The notes under the pieces were generated by a model. The model did not search any database, was not told the origin of the DNA, and was given only the letters and a program-made list of their open reading frames with translations. From contig JALUVJ010000046.1 in NCBI GenBank assembly GCA_027020665.1, forward strand, positions 1-59,935: a stretch of 59,935 bases of DNA. The letters run 5' to 3'. Source of the stretch: Nitrospira sp. Its GTDB lineage: Bacteria > Nitrospirota > Nitrospiria > SBBL01 > JAADHI01. Below, one piece after another: positions 25,486 to 34,367 of this stretch (position 1 is the first letter of the stretch; every line of letters starts with the position of its first letter). A program made the translations under genes and the position numbers.

Positions 25486-27573
25486 ATGAAAAGGCTATGT
25501 CGTGTTTTATTATTGCTATTGTTTATTTCCGTCCCGTCTTTTGCCGCTGAAAGCAGATCACAATCTCAAGCCAAAGAGGAAAACAAAATAGAAACATTGA
25601 AAAAAAAGAAAGCCTTATCCGGGGTCATGGTCTTGCCGAAAATGGCGGTTACCGCAACCCGCAGCAAGGAGGATGTCAAAAAAATCCCGGCCAAGATTGA
25701 GGTGATCGACCGTCAGGACGTGGCCTTAACCGTCGGGGAAACACTCACCGAGCAGCTGAAAAAAAATAGCGCAATCAATGTCATTGAATATCCGGGCGCT
25801 TTGGCCGGTATCGGCATTCGCGGTTTTCGGCCGGAATTTTCCGGCATCACAAAACATTCCCTCATTCTCATCAATGGCCGCCCGGCGGGGGCCACGAATT
25901 TGGCCACGATTCTTTCGGACAATATGGAACGCATCGAAGTCCTGAAGGGGCCGGCTTCGTCACTCTACGGTGGAGAGGCGATGGGCGGTGTGGTGAATAT
26001 CATTACCCGGAAAAATACGGGCGCGCTCACCGGGATGGCGGAGGTCGGTTACGGCTCCTTTGCGACATATTTTCTTAAGACGGCCTTAGGCGGTGAGATG
26101 GGCAAAGGTTTTGACTTTGACCTCTCTGCCCGCCGTTTCGAGCAGGGCGATGATTTTAAGATGGGGAATGGCCGGAAACGGGCCAATACCGCTTATAAAA
26201 CACGAAACGGCAGTCTCCGTATTGGCCGTGATTTGGGGGAAAGCTGGCGACTTGATATGAGCGGCGACCTTTACCAGGGACGTGAGATTGAAACCCCCGG
26301 CGATCTCTTTGATGGAGATACCAAATCGGGGCGCAAGGATATTGACCGTTACGGCTTGGATTTCAACATCGCGGGTGCGCTGAGCGCGGACAACACACTG
26401 TCACTGACGGTCTACAAAACCAAGGAAAGCTCCGAGTCCTACCGAAATTTTACCGGTTTTACAAACCCCGTGCAGGTTGCCCCCTATCAGAGTTTTGATT
26501 CGGAGATTGATTGGCTGGGTTTTCAAGTCAAAGATGAACACAGCTGGGCCGGACATCGTTTCATTGTTGGGATTGATTATCAGGATATTAACAAAAAGAG
26601 CCGGAGTTATAACCAGGATGGGAGCCGAAAAGCGCCCTTTTCACCCGATGAGGGCCGCGAGAATTGGGCGGGTTACCTGGAGACCATCGGGACTTTTTTA
26701 AATAATCGACTGACAAGCACCTTAGGCGCGCGTTACGACACCTTCAAGGTGGAAACAAAAGCAACCCCCTTTAAAACGGACTTTCGAGCCAATGCCGAAC
26801 GCTTTTCCACCTTCAGCCCTCGGGCTGGACTCAGTTTCAATGTGGGTCAAGGCATCCGCCTTCATAGCACAGTGGGCAAGGCTTTTGTCCCACCCGGCGC
26901 CGCCCAGCTTGCAGGCTACGCCGAGCGGGTGGTCTCAGGCGTCACGATGATTACCCGGGGCAACGCAGATCTCGACCCGGAGTTCTCCTTGAGTTTTGAC
27001 CTGGGGATTGCTTACGATCGGCCTCAATTGGGGCTTTCGATGGATTTAAGCTATTTCCACACGGATGTGGATGATCGCATCAGCAGGGTGACAAACGGCA
27101 ATACCACGACCTTTGAAAACAGCCTTGGCGCGGTCATGGAAGGTTTGGAAAGCGACCTTTCTTTTGATGTGGGTGCGCCCCTGGAATGGGAGCGTTCTGT
27201 GTCACTCTTTGTCAATGCAACCTACATGTTAAAAGCGGAAGAGGAGGTGGCCGGCGGTGCAAAAAGGGATATTCAAAACGTTGCCGAATACATCCTGAAC
27301 TACGGCCTTCAGTACGATGATGGCCGGTTTGACGGTAAGCTGCACTTTCGCAGCCGGGGCAGAATGAAGGACACCGAATGGAATACGGCGGGTTTTCCCG
27401 AGACGGAATACCCGGCCTTTACGGTCGTGGATCTGGTGCTCCGCACGGCTTTTTTTGAAAAAAACCGGCTCACGCTGAAAATCGACAACCTCTTTGACAA
27501 GGACTATTTCGAAAAGAAGGGCTTTCCCAAACCGGGCCGTGCGGTGTATGCCGGTTATGATTATCAGTTCTAA
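25486..27573 (+). CDS. second TonB-dependent corrinoid receptor
   Basis: A 695-residue outer-membrane receptor: signal peptide MKRLCRVLLLLLFISVPSFA, a TonB box region MAVTATRSK, and a plug with GIGIRGFRPEFSG, LILINGRPAGA and IEVLKGPASSLYGGEAMGGVVNI. The barrel ends in a strand closing with YAGYDYQF. It is longer than the first receptor and only distantly similar outside the plug, so this is not a recent duplication. The start is the ATG after AAGGAG; upstream in-frame codons lie in the riboswitch. Riboswitch control and downstream btuF-btuC-btuD point to corrinoid uptake, perhaps of a different corrinoid form. Confidence 0.9.
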   Translation: MKRLCRVLLLLLFISVPSFAAESRSQSQAKEENKIETLKKKKALSGVMVLPKMAVTATRSKEDVKKIPAKIEVIDRQDVALTVGETLTEQLKKNSAINVIEYPGALAGIGIRGFRPEFSGITKHSLILINGRPAGATNLATILSDNMERIEVLKGPASSLYGGEAMGGVVNIITRKNTGALTGMAEVGYGSFATYFLKTALGGEMGKGFDFDLSARRFEQGDDFKMGNGRKRANTAYKTRNGSLRIGRDLGESWRLDMSGDLYQGREIETPGDLFDGDTKSGRKDIDRYGLDFNIAGALSADNTLSLTVYKTKESSESYRNFTGFTNPVQVAPYQSFDSEIDWLGFQVKDEHSWAGHRFIVGIDYQDINKKSRSYNQDGSRKAPFSPDEGRENWAGYLETIGTFLNNRLTSTLGARYDTFKVETKATPFKTDFRANAERFSTFSPRAGLSFNVGQGIRLHSTVGKAFVPPGAAQLAGYAERVVSGVTMITRGNADLDPEFSLSFDLGIAYDRPQLGLSMDLSYFHTDVDDRISRVTNGNTTTFENSLGAVMEGLESDLSFDVGAPLEWERSVSLFVNATYMLKAEEEVAGGAKRDIQNVAEYILNYGLQYDDGRFDGKLHFRSRGRMKDTEWNTAGFPETEYPAFTVVDLVLRTAFFEKNRLTLKIDNLFDKDYFEKKGFPKPGRAVYAGYDYQF

Positions 27574-27586
27574 ACAAAGGAGAACA

Positions 27587-28855
27587 ATGATGGGGGCAGA
27601 AATCATCAAGGAGAGAGACGGCGCAAGGCCCGAAGGCTTTTCGGTTCATCCGGACACGTCCGTTTCAAGGCTGATGTTTCGGCGGAATCTTTTCGGGTCT
27701 TTGCTGGCCTTGGCCTTTCTCCTTTCCGCGCACGGCGCTCAGGGTGAAGAGGTGCAAACAAGCGAAGGCTGTGTTTCAAACTACGATCAAAACAAGGATT
27801 ATTTCCCGGACAAGCTCAAGGTGGATCATGCCGAAGGTTTCGAGGTGAGCTATCACAAACACTATAAGCGGGTAAAAGTTGCCGCACCCTGGAAGGAAGG
27901 CGGGGAAAGTTTTGAGTACGTCCTGGTGCAATGCGGCACACCGGCGCCGAAAGGTTTTGAGCAGGCCCAGATTGTCACTGTTCCCGCAAAGACCCTGATT
28001 GTTTTATCCACCACCTATTTTTATTTTGTCGAAGGACTCGGCCTCCTGGACCGCTTGATCGGCATCGCCAATTTTAAACGGGTCAATTCCCCTGCGATTT
28101 TAAAACTGATCGCCCGGAAAAAAATCGCGGAAGTGGGGCGCAATGTCGATCTCAATCTGGAATACACCGCCCGTTTAAATCCGGACATCGTCATGACCTA
28201 CGGTACGGGAAATCCCTATCGCGACAGCTACGGGCCCCTGATGCAATTCGGGATACGCGTGGGTGTTTTTGCCGAATACATGGAACCCACGCCCTTGGGC
28301 CGCGCGGAGTGGATCAAATTCATGGCGCTTTTTTTCAACCGGGAAAAAAAGGCGGCTTTGCTCTTTGACAACATTGCAAGGCAGTACGAAGCCGTGAAAC
28401 AAGGGACAAAAAAGGTCGCAACGCGCCCCACGGTGTTTACCGGAAAAAGCATCGACGGCACCTGGTACATGTCCGGCGGCAACAGTTATATGGCGGCTTT
28501 TTTGAAAGACGCCGGGGCGCATTTTCTTTGGTCGGACAACACGTCCCGAAGAAGCCTGCATCTGGATTTCGAGTCTGTTTTAAAAAAAGCGGCCGATGCG
28601 GACTATTGGCTCAATACCGGTTTGTGGAAGAGCTTGGCGGAGGGCCGCGCCGAGGATGCGCGCTATGCCTTTTTTGCCGCCTTTAAAGCGGGAAGGATTT
28701 ATAACAACAATGCCCTTTTAAATTCCGAAGGGGGAAACGATTATTGGGAAAGGGGCATCGTCAACCCCCATTTGGTCCTGGCCGACATGATCAAAATCTT
28801 TCACCCGGAATTGTTGCCCGATCACAAGCTGGAGTGGTACCGGCCCTTGGAATGA
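27587..28855 (+). CDS. btuF: cobalamin/iron-siderophore-type periplasmic binding protein (BtuF-like)
   Basis: A 422-residue class III binding protein. LDRLIGIANFKRVN, LNLEYTARLNPDIVMTYGTGN and GIRVGVFAEYMEPTPLGRAEWIKF follow the BtuF/FhuD fold. With the strong AAAGGAG site the start is 27587. A signal-peptide core (NLFGSLLALAFLLSAHG) lies about 30 residues in, so either the N-region is unusually long or the inner ATG at 27674 is used. Position between a riboswitch-controlled receptor and btuCD assigns it to corrinoid import across the inner membrane. Confidence 0.85.
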   Translation: MMGAEIIKERDGARPEGFSVHPDTSVSRLMFRRNLFGSLLALAFLLSAHGAQGEEVQTSEGCVSNYDQNKDYFPDKLKVDHAEGFEVSYHKHYKRVKVAAPWKEGGESFEYVLVQCGTPAPKGFEQAQIVTVPAKTLIVLSTTYFYFVEGLGLLDRLIGIANFKRVNSPAILKLIARKKIAEVGRNVDLNLEYTARLNPDIVMTYGTGNPYRDSYGPLMQFGIRVGVFAEYMEPTPLGRAEWIKFMALFFNREKKAALLFDNIARQYEAVKQGTKKVATRPTVFTGKSIDGTWYMSGGNSYMAAFLKDAGAHFLWSDNTSRRSLHLDFESVLKKAADADYWLNTGLWKSLAEGRAEDARYAFFAAFKAGRIYNNNALLNSEGGNDYWERGIVNPHLVLADMIKIFHPELLPDHKLEWYRPLE

Positions 28856-28878
28856 AGGGGAGGGCGAGACGCAGCATT

Positions 28879-29952
28879 ATGGCAAAACCGTTCAATATCG
28901 CGCACTGTTTTATCTCCGGCCGGAACCGGCCCTCCCGGGCCGTGTTATGGGGAATGCTCTCGTTCATGCTGATTTTCCTGTTTCTTTTGGCGCTGAGTGT
29001 GGGCTCGGTTTCCATCCCGCTGGAAACCACCCTCGACATTTTGATGCACAAGGGCGAAGACCTTGTTTTGCACCGCATCATCTGGGACTTGCGTTTTCCA
29101 AAAATTTTTACCGCGCTGCTGGCGGGCGCGGCATTGTCCGTCAGCGGGCTTCAGATGCAAACCTTGTTTCGCAATGCCCTGGCAGGGCCCTTTGTGCTGG
29201 GCATCAATGCCGGGGCCGGTCTGGGCGTCGCCCTGGTAGTGCTGGGTACCGGCGCAGGCATCACGCTGATGGGGAATGCGGGCCTGATCGCGCAGCTGAG
29301 CTTGTTTCTGGCATCCATCCTCGGCGCCGCATCGGTTTTAATCGTCGTGCTCTCCCTCTCTCAACGGGTGCAAAACAATGTAACCTTGCTGATTGTCGGC
29401 CTCATCTTCGGCATGATGGTCAATAGCCTGGTCAGCGTGCTCATCTATTTCAGCGAGCCGGAAGAAATCCAGTCTTATTTGATCTGGACCTTCGGCAGCT
29501 TCAGGGGCGTCACCTGGGATAAGCTTGCGGTTTTAGCCCCGGCGATTTTGAGCGGTTTAATGATCGCGCTGACGACCGTCAAACCGCTGAATGCGCTGTT
29601 GCTGGGGGAAACCTATGCCCGAAGCATGGGGCTTTCTCTAAAAAGCGCACGCCGCCTCATCATCATGAGCACCGCCATTTTGGCGGGCAGCGTCACGGCG
29701 TTTTGCGGCCCGATCGGCTTTCTGGGCATTGCCGTGCCCCATCTCTGCCGGGGACTGTTCAGGACATCGGATCATCGCGTGCTCTTTCCCGCCGTGCTCC
29801 TGATCGGCGCGGCCCTGGCCCTGATTTCCGAAATCGCGGCGCAGCTTCCTGGCACACAACAGACCCTGCCCTTAAATGCCATTACCGCGCTTTTGGGCGG
29901 GCCGGTCATTCTCTGGGTTATTTTGAAACGTCGCATCGCGGTAAACGCATGA
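28879..29952 (+). CDS. btuC: BtuC-type ABC permease
   Basis: A 357-residue FecCD/BtuC-family inner-membrane permease with about ten helices. LRFPKIFTALLAGAALSVSGLQMQTLFRNALAGPFVLG is the family entry block, GLIFGMMVNSLVSVLIYF lies mid-protein, and FCGPIGFLGIAVPHLCR near the end contacts the ATPase. I chose the ATG at 28879 with a GGGAGG site upstream. An in-frame ATG at 28852 overlapping the btuF stop is the alternative. The 3' end overlaps btuD by 4 bases. Confidence 0.92.
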   Translation: MAKPFNIAHCFISGRNRPSRAVLWGMLSFMLIFLFLLALSVGSVSIPLETTLDILMHKGEDLVLHRIIWDLRFPKIFTALLAGAALSVSGLQMQTLFRNALAGPFVLGINAGAGLGVALVVLGTGAGITLMGNAGLIAQLSLFLASILGAASVLIVVLSLSQRVQNNVTLLIVGLIFGMMVNSLVSVLIYFSEPEEIQSYLIWTFGSFRGVTWDKLAVLAPAILSGLMIALTTVKPLNALLLGETYARSMGLSLKSARRLIIMSTAILAGSVTAFCGPIGFLGIAVPHLCRGLFRTSDHRVLFPAVLLIGAALALISEIAAQLPGTQQTLPLNAITALLGGPVILWVILKRRIAVNA

Positions 29953-30989
29953 GAAAGAGCAAGTTAAGCGCGTCGTCCTTGAGCATCGGTTATCTTCAAC
30001 CGCCTTCCGTGCTGGCGCAAGACCTCAATCTGGACTTGTACGGCGGGGAACTGGTCTGTTTGCTGGGACCGAACGGTGCGGGCAAATCGACCTTGATGCG
30101 CACCCTTTGCGGTTTGCAAGGCCTGCTGCAAGGATCCATTGAAATCATGGGCCGTTGCTTGTCCGGCCTTTCCCCGAAAGAACGGGCAAGCTGTTTTGCG
30201 GTTGTCCTGACGGAGCGGCTTCAGTTAGGCCCTTTTTCGGTGCGGGACTTGGTGTGTTTGGGGCGTCATCCCCATACGACCGGCTTCGGCCGCTTGCGCC
30301 CCCGTGATGAAGCCGTCATCGAATGGGCGATGCAATGCACCGACATCGCCGCGATTCAAGCGCGTCACGTGAATGAATTGAGCGACGGCCAACGCCAAAG
30401 GGTGATGATCGCCAGGGCCCTGGCGCAAGAAACGCCATTATTGTTTCTGGATGAACCGACCGCGTTTCTGGACTTATCCGGGCGCATTGAGGTGGCCAAA
30501 CTATTGAAACATCTGGCACGAAATACCCGGAAGGCCGTTTTGATGTCAACACATGACCTGGATTTGGCCCTGAGTGTCGCAGACCGGATTTGGCTTATGG
30601 GCGGGCAGGGTGCTTTTCAAACAGGCGCGCCGGAGGATATGGTGCTGACAAAAGCCTTTGAGGCCGTTTTTTGCGGAAAGGACATTCTTTTTGATCGCAT
30701 GCGGGGAAGCTTTAAGGCGCGTCAGGCCTTTTCCGGCGTGATCGCCCTGAAAGGGGACGGATTAAGGCGGTTTTGGACCGCACACGCCCTGGAACGGGAA
30801 GGGTTTAAAATTATTCCACAGGAGGGCCGGCAGGAACCGTGCGTTGAAGTTTTGGAAGACGGCGCAGGCTGGACTTCAAGGTTTCGCGGCAGGCATCAAA
30901 AACATGCCTCCATTTACGACTTGGTCACGGCGATTCGCGCCCTGAAAGAAGACCGGGATCTGTCTAGGGAAAACGGGGGGGATATATAA
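29949..30989 (+). CDS. btuD: BtuD-type ABC ATPase with a C-terminal extension
   Basis: A 346-residue ATPase. Walker A is GPNGAGKST, the signature is ELSDGQRQRVMIARAL, Walker B is LLFLDEPTAFLD, and the switch His lies in STHDLDLAL. It starts at the ATGA overlap with btuC. Canonical BtuD/FepC is about 250-260 residues; here about 90 more follow (RQAFSGVIALKGDGLRRFW onward), perhaps a small regulatory domain. The last codons run through seven consecutive G (30975-30981) before GAT ATA TAA, and the next gene begins across this stop. Confidence 0.9.
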   Translation: MRKSKLSASSLSIGYLQPPSVLAQDLNLDLYGGELVCLLGPNGAGKSTLMRTLCGLQGLLQGSIEIMGRCLSGLSPKERASCFAVVLTERLQLGPFSVRDLVCLGRHPHTTGFGRLRPRDEAVIEWAMQCTDIAAIQARHVNELSDGQRQRVMIARALAQETPLLFLDEPTAFLDLSGRIEVAKLLKHLARNTRKAVLMSTHDLDLALSVADRIWLMGGQGAFQTGAPEDMVLTKAFEAVFCGKDILFDRMRGSFKARQAFSGVIALKGDGLRRFWTAHALEREGFKIIPQEGRQEPCVEVLEDGAGWTSRFRGRHQKHASIYDLVTAIRALKEDRDLSRENGGDI

Positions 30990-32095
30990 AAGATTCTCCT
31001 GCAAACCAAAAAAAACTGCGCAATGGCTGGACGACGGGCATCTGCGCGGCCGCCGCCGCAAAAGCCGCGGCGATTGCCTTGAGAACGCAAGAGATGCAAA
31101 CGGAAGTTGAAGTGACCTTGCCGATCCGTCAAAAGCAGGTTTTTCCGGTGGCAAAAACCGCCTTCACGGAAAAAGAAGCCACGAGCGTGGTGGTTAAGGA
31201 CGCCGGAGACGATCCTGATTGCACAAACGGCGCACAGTTAACTGCGACGGTTTCATGGATTCCGGATGTGGGAAAAATCGAATTATGCGGCGGGCAAGGC
31301 GTCGCGAGGGTCACCAAAGCCGGGCTGGGTTTAGTCGTGGGGCGTCCGGCGATTAACCCCGTTCCCTTTAAAAACATTACAGAAATGGTGCGAGAAGGGG
31401 CCGGAGATGCGCTCAAAACCGCAGGATTGAAGGTGGTCATTTCTGTGCCGGATGGCGAAATCATGTCGAAAAAGACGCAAAATGCGCGACTGGGACTTAT
31501 GGGGGGGATTTCGATTTTAGGCACGAGTGGCATTGTGCGGCCTTACTCTTCGGCGGCGTATAAAGTGTCTATCGCGCAGGGCATGGATGTGGCGATGGGC
31601 GAAGGACTTTCAACACTGGTATTGACCACGGGCGGAAAGAGTGAACGCTATCTCATGCGGCACACGGGCCTCCCCGCTTCATCCTATGTGCAAATGGGTG
31701 ATTTTGCGGGTTTTTCCCTCAAACGCGCGGCGAAACAGGGTTTTAAAAAAGTCATTATCGGGGGCATGCCCGGCAAGCTCAGCAAAATTGCGCGCGGCAA
31801 AATGCAGACCCACGTTGCGGGTTCTCAGGTCAACATGGCTTTTTTAGCGGAGATTGGCGCGGAAGCGGGCGCTTCCGATGAAATCGTGCAAAAAATTGCG
31901 CGCGCCAATACCGCGCGGCATGTGCAGGAAATCGTGGCACGGCATCACATCCAGGGTTTTTGGGACATCGTCGCGCACAAAGTCTGCGCCGTTTGTCGAA
32001 AAGAAGTGCAGGATGCCTTGACGGTCGTTTGCATCCTTGCGGACTTCGGAGGTGAAGTGATTGGCAGAGCACAGATCGGAGAGGAGGAAGATTGA
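30986..32095 (+). CDS. cbiD: cobalt-precorrin-5B C1-methyltransferase CbiD (non-standard start)
   Basis: CbiD methylates C1 of the corrin ring in the oxygen-independent route. The defining N-terminal block KKLRNGWTTGICAAAAAKAA is encoded from 31010 onward, but this frame has no ATG, GTG or TTG between its upstream stop (30965) and the TTG at 31079, which would delete the motif. Candidate starts are ATA at 30986, overlapping the btuD TAA as ATAA with GGGGGG five bases upstream, or CTG at 31016. A -1 slip on the G7 run at the end of btuD is another route. From 30986 the protein has 369 residues, normal for CbiD; GTSGIVRPYSSAAY and MGDFAGFSLKRA confirm the family. Confidence 0.85.
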   Translation: MKDSPANQKKLRNGWTTGICAAAAAKAAAIALRTQEMQTEVEVTLPIRQKQVFPVAKTAFTEKEATSVVVKDAGDDPDCTNGAQLTATVSWIPDVGKIELCGGQGVARVTKAGLGLVVGRPAINPVPFKNITEMVREGAGDALKTAGLKVVISVPDGEIMSKKTQNARLGLMGGISILGTSGIVRPYSSAAYKVSIAQGMDVAMGEGLSTLVLTTGGKSERYLMRHTGLPASSYVQMGDFAGFSLKRAAKQGFKKVIIGGMPGKLSKIARGKMQTHVAGSQVNMAFLAEIGAEAGASDEIVQKIARANTARHVQEIVARHHIQGFWDIVAHKVCAVCRKEVQDALTVVCILADFGGEVIGRAQIGEEED

Positions 32096-33303
32096 ATCAA
32101 AACATTTACATCGTCGGCATGGGTGATAACGGGATAGAAAGCCTGGGGCATGAGGCGCTTCAAATCCTTGCGGCGGCGGAAGTTCTGGTCGGGGGAGATC
32201 GGCACTTGGCCTGTTTTCCCGCGTCGCCCGCTGAAAAAATGACCGTTCAAAACAATCTGAAGGCCGTGACGGAAAAAATCCGCTCCGAAAAACGCCGGGT
32301 TGTGATTCTGGCTTCGGGGGACCCCTTGTTCTACGGCATTGCGGCCTATCTTTTGAAACAGATCGGCGCGGCGCGTTTAAAGATTATTCCCAATATCTCG
32401 TCGATGCAGCTCGCTTTTGCGCGCGTCAAAACCGCATGGCACGACGCCTTATTGATCTCTTGCCATGCAAAGCCGCTTGGCCCGCATATCCAAAAAGTCC
32501 GCGCGGCCCGGAAAGTCGGCATGTTTACCGATCAAAGCAATACGCCTGCCGAGATTGCAAAACAACTCTTAGCGGCGGGCATTTCTGATTTTCGCGCCTT
32601 TGTCTGCGAAAACCTGGGCGGAAAAACGGAAAAAATCATCGAAGCGGATTTGAAGGATCTGCCGGGCCGCACCTTTGCGCCCTTGAATGTGCTCATTCTC
32701 ATCAAAGAAGCGCGGCCTGTCGAACTGTTAAAAGGCCCTTGGTCTTTTGGCATGCCCGATCACATTTTTCATCAGCGCCGGCCGCTCAAAGGCCTGATCA
32801 CAAAATCTGAAGTCCGGGTTATCAGCCTGAGCAAAATGCAAATTCGGCCGGGGGATATCGTTTGGGACATCGGTGCGGGTTCGGGCTCCGTCTCGATTGA
32901 AGCGGCCTTGCTGGGGGCAAAAGTTTGGGCGATTGAAAAAAATGCGGCGGAGATCGGCATCATTCAAAAAAATATCAGGCAATTCGGCGTAAAGAAGATC
33001 ACGGTGATTCACGGGTTCGCCCCCGATGTCTTGCTGGATCTGCCCGACCCCGATGCCGTGTTTATCGGCGGTTCTGCGGGAAAGATGCAAGAAATCATTC
33101 AATCGTGCCGCTTGCGTTTGAAAGCAAAAGGAAGGCTGGTCATCAATGTCGCCACGCTTGAAAACCTGGCAACAATCAACACACAAAGCGAAACGGTTTT
33201 TGAGACGACTCTGGTGCAAATCAGCCGCAGCCGCCCGATTTTAAACCTGAACCGTCTCGAAGCCTTGAATCCGGTGTTCGTCCTTTCATGGGAGAAAAAA
33301 TGA
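32092..33303 (+). CDS. cbiET: CbiE-CbiT fusion: C5,15-methyltransferase and C12 decarboxylase
   Basis: A 403-residue bifunctional protein. Residues about 1-200 are the CbiE tetrapyrrole methylase (IYIVGMGDNGIESL, then ASGDPLFYGIAAYL). From about 215 on, CbiT has the SAM-binding motif VWDIGAGSGSVSIEAALLG. Together they methylate C5 and C15 and remove the acetate carboxyl at C12. The start is TTG overlapping the cbiD stop (TTGA) with a GAGGAGG site ahead. The end overlaps cbiG. Confidence 0.95.
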   Translation: MNQNIYIVGMGDNGIESLGHEALQILAAAEVLVGGDRHLACFPASPAEKMTVQNNLKAVTEKIRSEKRRVVILASGDPLFYGIAAYLLKQIGAARLKIIPNISSMQLAFARVKTAWHDALLISCHAKPLGPHIQKVRAARKVGMFTDQSNTPAEIAKQLLAAGISDFRAFVCENLGGKTEKIIEADLKDLPGRTFAPLNVLILIKEARPVELLKGPWSFGMPDHIFHQRRPLKGLITKSEVRVISLSKMQIRPGDIVWDIGAGSGSVSIEAALLGAKVWAIEKNAAEIGIIQKNIRQFGVKKITVIHGFAPDVLLDLPDPDAVFIGGSAGKMQEIIQSCRLRLKAKGRLVINVATLENLATINTQSETVFETTLVQISRSRPILNLNRLEALNPVFVLSWEKK

Positions 33304-34367
33304 AAACAGCCGCCATTGCCATCACCAAACACGGTGCGGCCATCGCGCAACAATTGAGCGGTGATCGTTTCATTAAACACAAGTTCAAACCAGAAGGAGA
33401 AAGCCAAGACGATATTATTTATTTCGACAGCCCGATCAAGGGCCTCACGGCTGAAATCTGGCCGCAGTACGATGCCCTGATTTACATCGTTTCGCTGGGT
33501 GCGGTGGTGCGCACCATTGCGCCGTTTTTACAAGACAAATACGAAGACCCGGCCATCATCGTCGTGGATGATAAAGCCCAATTTGTCATCAGCGTGCTTT
33601 CGGGCCATGTCGGCGGGGCGAATCAACTCACACAAAAAATCGCCGATCGGCTCGGTGCGACCGCCATCATCACCACGGCAAGCGACGTGGGAAAGACCAT
33701 TCCGGTCGATATTCTCGGTCGGGCACTGGGTTGGACGACGGAGGGTGAACAATTTATTACGCCCGTAAGTGCCGCCGTCGTGAATGAAGAAAATATCGCT
33801 TTTGTCCAGGAATGCGGTGAACTGAATTGGTGGCAACGAAAAACACCCCTGCCGAAAAATATCGCTTTCACCACATTGGAAAAAATCGAAGCAGCGCCGG
33901 ATCGTTTTAAGGCCCTGCTTTGTGTGACGGATCGCATCATTTCAAATCCGCCCATTCGGCAAACGGTTTTTTATCGCCCCAAGTCCTTGGTCTTGGGTAT
34001 CGGCTGTGATCGCGGCACGTCCTGCGAACGCATTGAGGCTTTTGTTGTCGAAACGCTTGAAAAACAGGGACTTTCATTTCAAAGTGTGCGCAATGTGGCC
34101 ACGGCGGAGGCCAAGCGGGATGAGCCGGGTTTAAACCGGTTTTGTGAAAAATACGGCCTTGAATTGGTCTGTTATGCGAGCGAAACCCTAAAAGGCGTAA
34201 AGGCCCCGAACCCTTCGGCGATGGTTTTGAAACATGTCGGTACGCCGGGGGTTTCCGAACCTGCGGCCATGCTTTCATCGGGCGGGACTTTGATCGTGCC
34301 GAAACAAAAGACAAAAAACATGACGCTTGCCGTTGCGCGCATTGATTTTGAGAAGGGAGAAAGGTGA
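33300..34367 (+). CDS. cbiG: cobalt-precorrin-5A hydrolase CbiG
   Basis: A 355-residue enzyme that opens the delta-lactone and releases acetaldehyde during ring contraction, the hallmark of the oxygen-independent pathway. Blocks seen are IYIVSLGAVVRTIAPFL, VLSGHVGGANQLT, TTASDVGKTIPVD and, in the C-terminal domain, LVLGIGCDRGTSCERIE and YASETLKGV. The ATG overlaps the previous stop (ATGA). The 3' end overlaps the next GTG. Confidence 0.95.
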   Translation: MKTAAIAITKHGAAIAQQLSGDRFIKHKFKPEGESQDDIIYFDSPIKGLTAEIWPQYDALIYIVSLGAVVRTIAPFLQDKYEDPAIIVVDDKAQFVISVLSGHVGGANQLTQKIADRLGATAIITTASDVGKTIPVDILGRALGWTTEGEQFITPVSAAVVNEENIAFVQECGELNWWQRKTPLPKNIAFTTLEKIEAAPDRFKALLCVTDRIISNPPIRQTVFYRPKSLVLGIGCDRGTSCERIEAFVVETLEKQGLSFQSVRNVATAEAKRDEPGLNRFCEKYGLELVCYASETLKGVKAPNPSAMVLKHVGTPGVSEPAAMLSSGGTLIVPKQKTKNMTLAVARIDFEKGER

